Translations under genes and position numbers: made by a program | Notes under the pieces: generated by a model | The model's database searches: none | What the model was told of the DNA's origin: nothing | Seen by the model: the letters and a program-made list of their open reading frames with translations, nothing else | Shown: positions 46,801 through 58,800 of the stretch, one piece after another | How the letters are laid out: each line of letters starts with the position of its first letter | How positions within the stretch are numbered: position 1 is the stretch's first letter | Source: Streptomyces sp. R28 | GTDB lineage: Bacteria > Actinomycetota > Actinomycetes > Streptomycetales > Streptomycetaceae | Assembly: GCF_041052385.1 (NCBI RefSeq) | Contig: NZ_CP163439.1 | Span: forward strand, 8,049,001 to 8,113,000 | Reading direction: 5' to 3' | Length of the DNA stretch: 64,000 nt

Positions 46801-49800
46801 TGGCCGGGCAGGGTGGCGAGTTCGCCGGTGTGGTGTCGTTGCTGGCTCTGGGTGGCCGGGAGGACATGGCGCTGGGGACGTTGTCCCTGGTTCAGGCGTT
46901 GGGTGACGCGGAGTGGTCGGTGCCGTTGTGGTGCTTGACGCGGGGTGCGGTGTCGGTGGGTCGTTCCGATGGTGCGGTGGATGCGGTGCAGGCTCAGGTG
47001 TGGGGTCTGGGTCGGGTTGCTGCGTTGGAGCGGCCGGGCCGTTGGGGTGGGTTGGTCGATCTGCCGCAGTCGTTGGATGAGCGTGCGGTGGGCCGGGTGT
47101 GCGGTGTCCTGTCCGGTACCGGTCTCGGTGCGGCTGGTGAGGATCAGCTGGCGGTGCGTGCGTCGGGTGTGTATGGGCGGCGTCTGGTGCGTGCGTCTGT
47201 CAACAGCCGTGTGGTGGCGGGTGGTTGGTCGCTGCGTGGGACGGTGTTGGTGACGGGTGGTACTGGTGCGTTGGGTGGGCATGTTGCTCGCTGGGCGGCT
47301 GGTAGTGGTGCTGAGCGGCTTGTGCTTACCAGTCGTCGTGGCCTGGGGGCTCCGGGTGCGGTCGAGTTGGTGGCCGAGCTGGAGGCGTTGGGTGCGGCGG
47401 TCGAGGTCGTCGTATGCGACGTGAGCGACCGGAAGGCGCTGGAAGCGCTGGTGGAGGGGCTGAAGGAGGCCGGCACCCCCGTCCGCTCCGTCTTCCACAC
47501 CGCCGGCCTCGGACAGGTGACGGCGCTTTCCGACATGGGCGCCGAGGAGTTCGCCGAGGTGCTGCGGGCGAAGGTGGAAGGCGCCACCCACCTCGACGCC
47601 CTGTTCGGTGACGCGAGCGACGGCGGGGACCTGGACGCCTTCGTGCTGTTCTCCTCGATCTCCGCCGTCTGGGGCAGCGGCGGTCACGCCGCCTATGCCG
47701 CGGCCAACGCCCACCTCGACGCCCTCGCCCAGGACCGGCGGGCCCGTGGCCTGACCGCGACCTCCGTCAGCTGGGGGCCCTGGGGCGAGGGCGGCATGAT
47801 CGAGGACGTCGGGGAGGCCGAGCTGCGCAGGCGCGGACTGCCCACGATGGCACCGGAGTCGGCGGTCATCGCGCTCCAGCAGGCCCTGACGGAGGACGAC
47901 GCCCATGTCGCCGTCGCCGACGTCGACTGGGAGCGGTTCGCGCCCGCGTTCACCGCGCTGCGCCCGAGCCCGCTCCTCACGGGCCTGCCCGAGGTGCGCG
48001 ACCTCGCCGAGCGTTCCGAAGGCGCACACGGCGATGAGGAGTCGGCGCTGCGACGACAGCTCGCCGGCCTCTCCACCGCCGAGCGCGACGCCGAACTGCT
48101 CGAACTGGTCCGCCGCGAGACCGCGGCCGTACTCGGGCACCGCAGTGCCGACGCGGTCCCGTCCGACCGGGCCTTCCAGCAGCTGGGCTTCGACTCGCTC
48201 ACGGCGGTCGAGCTGCGCAACCGGCTGACCAAGGAGTCCGGGCTCTCCCTGCCCGCCACCCTGATCTTCGACTACCCGACCCCGGTGGTACTCGGCAGAC
48301 ATCTCAGGACCGAGGTGTTCGGCGACGGGGTCGTCGCGGTGGACAGCGCGCCGGTGGTGTTGGACCGTGCCGACGACCCGATCGTCATCGTGGGCATGAG
48401 CTGCCGTTTCCCCGGCGGTGCGGAGTCCCCGGAAGCGCTGTGGGAGCTGCTCACGGCCGGAGCCGACGGCATATCGGGCTTCCCGGAGAACCGCGGCTGG
48501 GACCTGGGTTCGCTGTACGACCCGGACCCCGACGGCGTCGGCACCTCCTACGTCGCCGAGGGCTGCTTCCTGCACGACGCGGCGGACTTCGACCCGGCGT
48601 TCTTCGGGATCTCGCCGCGTGAGGCGCTGGCGATGGACCCGCAGCAGCGGCTGCTCCTGGAGACCTCCTGGGAGGTCTTCGAGCGGGCGGGCATCGACCC
48701 GACGTCGCTCAAGGGCGACCGGATCGGCGTGTTCACCGGCACCAACGGCCAGGACTACGGCTATGTGCTGGGCGGCGCGGGCGACGAGGTCGTGGGCTAC
48801 GGTGCCACGGGCAGCTCGGCCAGCGTCCTGTCCGGCCGCGTCTCCTACACGCTGGGCCTTGAGGGCCCCGCGGTGACGGTGGACACGGCGTGCTCGTCGT
48901 CCCTGGTCGCCCTGCACCTCGCGGCGCAGGCCCTGCGCGACGGCGAGTGCTCGATGGCGTTGGCCGGCGGTGTCACCGTCATGTCGATGCCGGGTACGTT
49001 CGTGGAGTTCTCCCGGCAGGGCGGCCTGGCTCCCGACGGCCGCTGCAAGGCGTTCGCCGAGGCGGCGGACGGCACCGCCTGGGGCGAGGGCGTGGGCGTG
49101 CTCCTGGTCGAGCGTCTCTCGGACGCCCGCCGCAACGGCCACGAGGTCCTCGCGGTCGTCCGCGGTTCCGCGATCAACCAGGACGGCGCCTCCAACGGCC
49201 TGACCGCTCCGAACGGCCCGTCCCAGCAGCGCGTCATCCGCCAGGCCCTCGCCGGTGCCGGCCTGTCGGCGGCGGACATCGACGCCGTCGAGGCGCACGG
49301 TACGGGTACGACGCTGGGTGACCCGATCGAGGCGCAGGCGCTGCTCGCGACGTACGGCCAGGAGCGCCCCGAGGGGCGTCCGTTGTGGCTCGGCTCGGTG
49401 AAGTCGAACATCGGTCACACGCAGGCGGCCGCGGGCGTCGCCGGGATCATCAAGATGGTCATGGCGATGCGGGCGGGAGTTCTGCCCCAGACCCTGCACG
49501 TCGACCAGCCGTCCACCCATGTGGACTGGTCGGCCGGGGCCGTCGAGCTCCTGACGGAGTCGATGGCGTGGCCGGAGACGGGTGCGCCGCGTCGTGCGGG
49601 CGTCTCGTCGTTCGGCATCAGCGGCACGAACGCACATGTGCTGCTGGAGCAGGCGCCGGAGGTTGAGCAGCCGGAGCCGGTTGCGGATCCGGTGGCGTTG
49701 CCGGTGGTGCCGTGGGTGGTGTCGGCGAAGTCCGAGGAGGCTTTGGCGGGGCAGGTGGGGCGACTGCGGTCGTTCGTCGCCGAGCGTCCCGGCGGCTCGG

Positions 49801-52800
49801 AGTTGTCGCCGGTGGATGTGGGTTTCTCGTTGGTGACGACGCGTGCGGTGCTGGAGCACCGGGCGGTCCTGATTGGTGAGCGGACCGTGGAAGGCTCGCT
49901 GACGCCCGGCAAGACGGGTGTGCTGTTCTCGGGCCAAGGGTCACAACGGGCCGCTATGGGACGGGAGTTGTACGAGGCGTATCCCGTCTTCGCGGACGCG
50001 TTCGACGCGGTCTGCGCGGAGCTGGACCGTCACCTCGACCAGCCCCTCCGCGAGGTCGTCTTCGACGGTGGTGAGCTGCTGGATCAGACGCAGTTCACGC
50101 AGGCGGGTCTGTTCGCGCTTGAGGTGGCGCTGTTTGAGCTGGTGACGTCGTGGGGTGTGAAGCCGGACTTCTTGCTGGGCCACTCGATCGGTGAGTTGTC
50201 GGCTGCGTACGTCGCCGGTGTGCTGTCGCTGGAGGATGCGGCGGAGCTGGTGGCGGCGCGGGGTCGTCTGATGCAGGCGCTCCCGACTGGTGGCGCGATG
50301 GTGTCGTTGCAGGCGGCGGAGGACGAGGTCCTGCCGCTCCTGGTCGACGGCGTGTCCATCGCCGCGCTCAACGGCCCGCGCTCCACGGTGATTTCGGGCG
50401 ACGAGGCGGAGGTCATCCGGATCGCCGCGCACTTCCAGGCCGAGGGTCGCAAGACCAAGCGCCTGCGGGTGAGCCACGCGTTCCACTCGCCGCGTATGGA
50501 CGGGATGCTCGACGACTTCCGTGCTGTGGCGCAGGGGCTGACCTTCAACGCCCCGCAGCTGTCGATCGTCTCGGACGTGACCGGCGAGGTCCTGTCGGCC
50601 GACGAGGTCCAGGACCCGGAGTACTGGGTCCGCCACGTCCGTGAAGCCGTCCGCTTCCTGGACGGCATCCGCACCCTGGAGTCCGCGGGCGTGACCGCGT
50701 TCCTGGAGCTCGGCCCCGACGGAGTCCTCTCCGCCATGGCCCAGGACTGCGTGACGTCCGGCTCCGACGAGCAGCAGCTCACCTTCGTACCCGCCCTCCG
50801 CAAGAACCGTGACGAGCCCGACGCGCTCCTCACCTCCCTCGCCGAACTGCACGTACACGGCAAGGCAGTTGACTGGCCGGCGTACTTCTCAGGCACCGGC
50901 GCCCGCCGTGTCGACCTGCCCACCTACGCCTTCCAGCACGACCACTTCTGGCCCACCGCCGCGGTGTGGGCCGGTGACGCGACCGCTTTCGGGCTGCGGT
51001 CCGTGGGACACCCGATGCTCGGCGCGGTGATGACGCTTGCCGAGGCGGACGGTCTGATGATGACGGGGCGGCTGTCGCTCCAGTCCCATCCGTGGCTCGG
51101 CGATCACGTCGTCCTGGGCTCGGTCCTCCTGCCCGGCACGGCTTATGTGGAGCTGGCCTTGCAGGCCGGCGAGCGGCTCGGCTGCGGTTTCCTGGAAGAG
51201 CTGACGCTGCAAGCGCCCCTGGTGCTGCCCGAACGCGGTGGAGTCGCGGTTCAGGTGACGGTCGGTGCGGAGGACGCGGACGGGCGACGCTCCGTCACCC
51301 TGCACTCGCGGCCCGCCGAAGGGGACGACGAGGCGCCGTGGCAGCAGCACGCGGCCGGCATGCTGGCGTCGGCCGATGCCGCCGCCGAACCCACTGCCGG
51401 CGGCGAGCCGGCCGTGTGGCCGCCGCGGGACGCCGTTCCCGTCGCCGTCGAGGGGCACTACGAGGACCTGGCGGAGCGCGGCTACGGCTACGGGCCGGTG
51501 TTCCAGGGGCTGCGCGCGGCATGGCGGCGCGGTGAGGAGATCTTCGCCGAGGTCGCGCTGCCCGACGGCACGGACGCCGACCGGTTCGGGCTCCACCCCG
51601 CGCTGCTCGACTCCGCCCTGCACGCGCTGGGTCTGCACGGCGGCGAGGAGACGGCAGGGGGGAACGACGGACGGAGCGCGGCGGCCGGCGGTGTCGGTCT
51701 GCCCTTCGCCTGGTCCGGAGTGTCGCTGTACGCGGTGGGTGCCGCCGCGCTGCGGGTGCGGATCACCCCCACGGCGTCGGGCGTCGGCCTGGAGGTCGCC
51801 GACGGCACCGGGGCACCCGTGGCCCGCGTGGACTCCCTGGTGCTGCGCCCGGTGTCCGCCGAGCAGTTGGCCGCGCCCGGCACCGAGCCGGACGAGCTGT
51901 TCCACCTCGTATGGTCGCCGCTGGCCGTGTCGCCGCCGCCCGCGGACGAGCCCGCCCGGCGGTGGGCGGTGCTCGGCGATGCGCCCTGGGCGGTGCCCCA
52001 CGGTGCCGAACCGGCCCGGGACCTGGCGTCCGTGGCCCCGGATGTCGACGCCGTCGTCGTCCTGCACGCTTCCGAGGCGACGGCCGACCTGGCGAGCGGC
52101 GTGCGTCGCGACGTCCAGAAGCTGCTCGCGCTGATCCAGGAGTGGCTGGCCGACACGCGCTTCACCCACGCCCCGCTCGTCGTCGCGACCCGCGGCGCCG
52201 TCGCGGCGAGCGGCGAGGACGAACTGTCCGACCTGGCGGGTGCCGCGGCCTGGGGTCTGATCCGCTCGGCACAGTCCGAGAACCCCGGCCGCCTGGTCCT
52301 GGTCGACCTCGACGGACACGACGACTCGTACGCCGTGCTGACCGCGGCGCTGGCCACGGGCGAGCCCCAACTGGCCCTGCGGGCGGGCGACGTCCTCGTG
52401 CCACGGCTCGGCCGCGTCGCGTCCGACGGCGCCCTGGTGCCCCCGTCCGGCGACGGCCCGTGGCGGCTCGACATCACCGAGAAGGGCACTCTGGAGAACC
52501 TCGCCCTGACCCCGTGCCCCGACGCCGCAGGGCCGCTCGCCCCCGGCGCGGTCCGGGTCGGCGTGCGCGCCGCGGGCGTCAACTTCCGTGACGTACTGAT
52601 CGCGCTCGGCGTGTACCCCGGCGACGCCACCATGGGCATTGAGGGCGCCGGTGTCGTCCTGGAGGTCGGCCCCGGCGTCACCGGACTCGCGCCCGGGGAC
52701 CGCGTCATGGGGCTCTTCTCCGGCGGGTTCGGCCCGGTGGCGGTGACCGACCGCCGCACCCTGGCGCGGATACCGGACAGCTGGTCCTTCACCGAAGCGG

Positions 52801-55800
52801 CATCGGCCCCGGTCGTCTTCATGACCGCCTACTACGCGCTGGTCGACCTGGCGGGGCTGCGGCCCGGGGAGTCCGTTCTCGTGCACGCCGCGGCCGGCGG
52901 CGTCGGCATGGCCGCCGTGCAGCTCGCCCGGCACCTGGGGGCCGAGGTGTACGGCACGGCGAGCACCGGCAAATGGGACGTGCTGCGTTCCCTCGGGCTC
53001 GACGACACGCACATCGCCTCTTCCCGCACCCTCGACTTCGAGGGCCAGTTCCTCGACGCCACCGATGGACGCGGCGTCGACGTCGTCCTGGACTCCCTTG
53101 CCCGGGAGTTCGTGGACGCCTCGCTGCGCCTGTTGCCGCGCGGCGGCCGGTTCATGGAGATGGGCAAGACCGACATCCGTGACGCGCACACGGTGGCCGA
53201 GACGTTCCCCGGCGTCGCCTACCAGGCGTTCGACCTGATCGAGGCCGGACCCGAGCGGATCGGCCAGCTGTTGACCGAGGTCCTCGCGCTCTTCGAGAGC
53301 GGCGCGCTCCAGCCGCTCCCGATCCGTACGTGGGACGTGCGCCACGCACCGGAGGCGTTCCGTTTCCTCGCCAAGGCCCGTCATGTCGGCAAGGTCGTCC
53401 TGACCGTGCCCGAGCCCGCAAAGCGGCACGGGACGGTGCTCGTCACCGGCGCCACCGGCGCGCTCGGCGCCCTGGTGGCACGCCACCTCGTGATCGAGCA
53501 CGGCGTACGCGGCCTGGTGCTCGTGGGCCGTCGCGGTGCGGCCGCGCCCGGTATGCGGGAGCTCGCGGACGAACTGACGTCGGCCGGCGCCGACGTGGTG
53601 CTCGCCGCCTGCGACGTCGCCGACCGCGAGGCGCTCTCGGCCATCCTCGACGCGATCCCCGAGGAGCGGCCGCTCACCGGCGTGGTGCACGCCGCCGGTG
53701 TGCTCGACGACGGTGTGGTCTCGTCGATGACTCCCGAGCGGCTCGACGCGGTACTGCGTCCCAAGATCGACGGCGCGGTCCACCTGCACGACCTGACCGC
53801 CGGCCGCGACCTGTCCCTGTTCGTCACCTTCTCCTCCACGGCAGGCGTCCTCGGCGGCCCCGGCCAGGCCAACTACGCGGCGGCCAACGCCTTCCTCGAC
53901 GGCCTGGCCCAGCAGCGCAGGGCCCGCGGTCTGACGGCGACCTCACTGGCCTGGGGCCCGTGGGCCGCCGCGGACGGCATGCTCGGCCGGCTCGACACGG
54001 CCGACGTGGAGCGCATGACCCGCTCCGGCATCCTGCCGCTCACCGACGAGCAGGGCCTCGCTCTCTTCGACGCGGCCCTGGACGGTGCACGGGCCGCCGT
54101 GCTGCCCGTCGCCCTGGAACTCACCGCCCTCCAGGCACAGGCCACCGCGGGCGTGCTACCCGGATTGTTCCGCGGGCTCGTCCGCGCCCCCGGTCGGCGC
54201 AAGGCCCTGGCCGCCGCGGCGGGCAACTCGACGCTCGGACAGCGACTCACGGGGCTCGCCCCGGAGGAGCGCGACCGCGAGATGCTGGAACTCGTCCGCA
54301 CCCAGGCGGCCGCCGTGCTCGGCCACGCCGGGCCCGAAACGGTGGGCGCGGAGAAGCAGTTCAAGGAACTGGGCGTCGACTCGCTGACCGCCGTCGAGCT
54401 GCGCAACCGTCTGAACGCCGCGCTGAGCGTCCCGGGCCTGCGACTGCCCGCGACCCTCGTCTTCGACTACCCCACCCCCGCCGCGCTGGCGGCCTTCCTC
54501 CTGACCGAGGTCCTGGGCGTCGTCCCGGAGACCGCGAGCACGCTGCCCGACGCGGTCGCCGTGGACGGCGACCCCATCGTCATCGTCGGCATGAGCTGCC
54601 GGTTCCCCGGCGACGTACGGTCGCCCGACGAGCTGTGGCGGCTGCTGCTCGACGGCTCAGACGCGATCACGGCGTTCCCCGAGGACCGAGGCTGGCACGC
54701 CGCCCGGCTGAACCCCGCCGAATCGGCGGACACCGGCATGACCGTCGTACGCGAAGGCGGCTTCCTGGCCGGAGCGGGCGCCTTCGACCCGGGCTTCTTC
54801 GGGATCTCGCCCCGCGAGGCCCTGGGCATGGACCCGCAGCAGCGCCTCCTCCTCGAAACCGCCTGGGAGGCATTCGAGCACGCGGGCATCGACCCGGCCA
54901 CCGTGCGGGGGAGTGCGACCGGCGTGTTCGCGGGCGCGTCCTCCTCCGCCTACGGAGCCGGGGCCCAGCTGCCAGAAGGCTTCGAGGGCAACGCCCTGAC
55001 CGGCAGCGCGACCAGCGTCGTGTCGGGCCGGGTGGCCTACACGTTCGGCCTGGAAGGCCCGGCCGTGACGGTGGACACCGCGTGCTCCTCCTCGCTGGTC
55101 GCCCTGCACCTCGCGGTGCAGGCGCTGCGGTCGGGCGAGTGCACGATGGCCCTGGCCGGCGGCGTCACCGTCATGGCCGACCCGGGCATCTTCATCGAGT
55201 TCAGCCGCCAGCGCGGCCTGGCACCCGACGGCCGCTGCAAGCCGTTCGCGGAGGCCGCCGACGGCACGGGCTGGTCCGAGGGCGTCGGCATGGTCCTGGT
55301 GGAGCGCCTCTCGGACGCCCGCCGCAACGGCCACGAGGTCCTCGCGGTGGTCCGCGGCTCCGCCGTGAACCAGGACGGCGCGTCCAACGGCCTGACCGCT
55401 CCGAACGGCCCGTCCCAGCAGCGCGTCATCCGCCAGGCCCTCGCCAACGCCGGCGTCACCGCCGACGAGATCGACGCCGTGGACGCGCACGGCACGGGCA
55501 CCCGCCTCGGCGACCCGATCGAGGCCCAGGCCCTGATCGCGACGTACGGCCAGCAGCGTCCGGAGGACCGGCCGCTGCTGCTCGGCTCGATCAAGTCGAA
55601 CATCGGCCACACGCAGGCCGCCGCGGGCGTCGCGGGCGTGATCAAGATGGTGCAGGCGATGCGCCACGGCATGCTGCCGCGCACGTTGCACGTGGACGAG
55701 CCGTCCTCGCACGTGGACTGGTCCGCGGGAACGGTCGAGCTCCTGACCGAGCCGGCCGCCTGGCCCGAGACGGGTGCGCCGCGCCGCGCCGCCGTCTCCT

Positions 55801-58800
55801 CGTTCGGCATCAGCGGCACGAACGCGCATGTGGTCCTGGAGCAGGCGCCGGAGGTGGAGGAGCCGGAGCCGGTTGTGGATCCGGTGGCGTTGCCGGTGGT
55901 GCCGTGGGTGGTGTCGGCGAAGTCGGAGGCGGGGCTGGCGGGGCAGGTGGAGCGGCTGAGGTCGTTCGTCGCCGAGCGTCCGGGCGGGGCTGAGTTGTCG
56001 CCGGTGGATGTGGGTTTCTCGTTGGTGACGACGCGTGCGGTGCTGGAGCACCGGGCGGTGCTGATCGGCGAGCGGGTCGTGGAGGGTTCGGTGTCGCCCG
56101 GTAAGACGGGTGTGCTGTTCTCGGGGCAGGGTTCGCAGCGGGTCGGTATGGGGCGTGAACTCCACGCGGCCTTCCCGGTGTTCGCGGATGCGTTTGATGC
56201 GGTGTGTGCGGAGCTGGACCGTCACCTCGACCAGCCGCTGCGTGAGGTCGTCTTTGGCGGTGGTGAGCTGCTGGATCAGACGCAGTTCACGCAGGCCGGG
56301 CTGTTCGCCCTGGAAGTCGCACTGTTTGACCTGGTGACGTCGTGGGGCGTGAAGCCCGACTTCCTGCTGGGCCACTCCATTGGTGAGCTGTCGGCGGCGT
56401 ACGTGGCCGGCGTGTTGTCCCTGGAGGACGCTGCTGCTCTCGTGGCGGCGCGGGGTCGTCTGATGCAGGCGCTCCCGACGGACGGGGCGATGGTGTCGTT
56501 GCAGGCGGCGGAGGACGAGGTCCTGCCGTTCCTGGTCGACGGCGTGTCCATCGCAGCCCTCAACGGGCCCAACGCCACGGTGATTTCGGGCGAAGAGGCG
56601 GAGGTCCTCCGGATCGCCGCGCACTTCGAGGCCGAGGGTCGTAAGACCAAGCGGTTGCGGGTGAGCCATGCCTTCCACTCGCCGCGTATGGACGGGATGC
56701 TCGACGACTTCCGTGCTGTGGCGCAGGGGCTGACCTTCAACGCCCCGCAGCTGTCGATCGTCTCGGACGTGACGGGCGAGGTTCTGTCGGCGGAGGAGAT
56801 CCAGGACCCGGAGTACTGGGTCCGCCACGTCCGCGAAGCCGTCCGCTTCCTGGACGGCATCCGCACCCTGGAAGCGGAAGGCGTGACCGCGTTCCTGGAG
56901 CTCGGCCCCGACGGAGTCCTCTCCGCGATGGCCCAGGACTGCGTCACATCCGGCTCCGGCGCCGAGCAGCAGCTCACCTTCGTACCCGCCCTCCGCAAGA
57001 ACCGTGACGAGCCCGACGCGCTTCTCACCGCCCTCGCCGAACTCCACGTACACGGCAAGGCAGTTGACTGGTCGGCGTACTTCGCCGGCACCGGCGCCCG
57101 CCGCGTCGACCTGCCCACCTACGCCTTCCAGCACGACCGCTACTGGCTCTCCGCTCCGGCCGCCCCCGTGGGCGACATCACGGCGGCCGGTCTGGGCGGT
57201 GCCGGACATCCGCTGCTGGCGGCCGGGGTGCGGCTGGCTGGTTCGGACGGGTTCCTGTTCACGGGGCGGCTCTCGGTCGAGACGCACCCGTGGCTCGGCG
57301 ACCATCTGGTGTATGGCACGGTCGTCGTGCCGAGCACGGTCTTCGTCGAGCTGGCGCTGCACGCGGGGGAGCGGTTCGGCTGCGAGTCGCTGGCCACGCT
57401 GAACGTACGGGCTCCGCTGGTGCTTCCGGAGCGGACGGGTGTCGCCGTCCAGCTGACCGTGGCGGCGCCGGACGCGGAGGGGCGCCGCGCGGTGGAGGTG
57501 TACGCGCGCGCCGAGGCCGACGGCCCCGAGGCGGAGTGGAACCTGCACGCCACCGGCGAACTGGCGCCTGTCCAGGCGCAGTTGGCGGACACGACGGACT
57601 TCGCTGTCTGGCCGCCGCGGGACGCCGTCGAGGTGTCGGCGCAGAGTGTGTACGACGACCTCGCCGACGAGGGCTACGACCACGGCACCGCGTTCCGCGG
57701 GCTGCGGTCGCTGTGGCGGCGCGGTGACGAGCTGTACGCCGAGGTGGCGCTGCCCGAGGGCACGGACGTCGACGGCTTCGGCCTGCACCCGGCGCTCCTC
57801 GACGCCGCCCTGCACGCGGCAGCGGGCGGCGTGCCGTCCGCGTGGTCCGGAGTGTTCTTGGCGGCGGTGGGCGCGACCGCGCTGCGCGTACGGGTCCGTC
57901 CCGCACGCGAGGGCGTCTCCGTGGCCGTGGCCGACGAGACCGGCGGACTGGTCGCGGTGGTGGACCGCGTGACGCTCGCCCCGGTCTCGCCCGAGCTGCT
58001 GCGGAGCGAGACCGGCAGCAAGGACGCTCTGTTCACCCTGGAGTGGTCGCCGCAGACGGCACCGGCACCGGCGTCGGCATCCGCGTCGGCGCCCGCGAAG
58101 GAGGGAGCAAGGGACTGGGCGCTGCTGGGGGAGTCGGCCGCGTTCGACGTGCTCGGAATCCCGTCGTACGAGGACCTCGCCTCCCTGGACCGAGTGCCGG
58201 ACGTCGTCTTCTACGCTCCCGCAGGTACGGGTGACGGCCTGGCCGCCTCCGTGCGGGACACCGCGCACGAAGTCCTCGCGACGGTGCAGGAGTGGCTGGC
58301 CGACGAACGGCACGGCGACGCGCTCCTGGTCGTCGTGACCCGGGGCGCGGTCGCCGCGGGCGACGGCTACGGTCCGGTCGACCTCGCGGGCGCCGCCGCC
58401 TGGGGTCTTGTACGGTCCGCCCAGTCCGAGAACCCGGGCCGGCTGCTCCTCGTCGACCTGGACCTGCACGACACCCCGGTGGACGTCCTCGCCGAGATCC
58501 TGGCCGGCGGGGAACCGCAGGTGTCGGTCCGCGAGGGCCGCGTCCTCGTCCCGCGTCTCGCCCGGCCCGCGCTCCAGGAGGCCCTCGAGGAGCCCGAGCC
58601 GGCGTCCGAGCGGCACGGCACCGTCCTGGTGACCGGCGCGACCGGCGCCCTCGGTGCCCTGGTCGCCCGGCACCTCGTCGCCCGGCACGGCGTACGCAGC
58701 CTGGTGCTGACCAGCCGTAGGGGCGCCGAGGCGCCGGGCGCGGCGGAACTCGCCGCCGAGCTGACCCAGGCCGGCGCCGAAGTGACCCTGGCGGCCTGTG

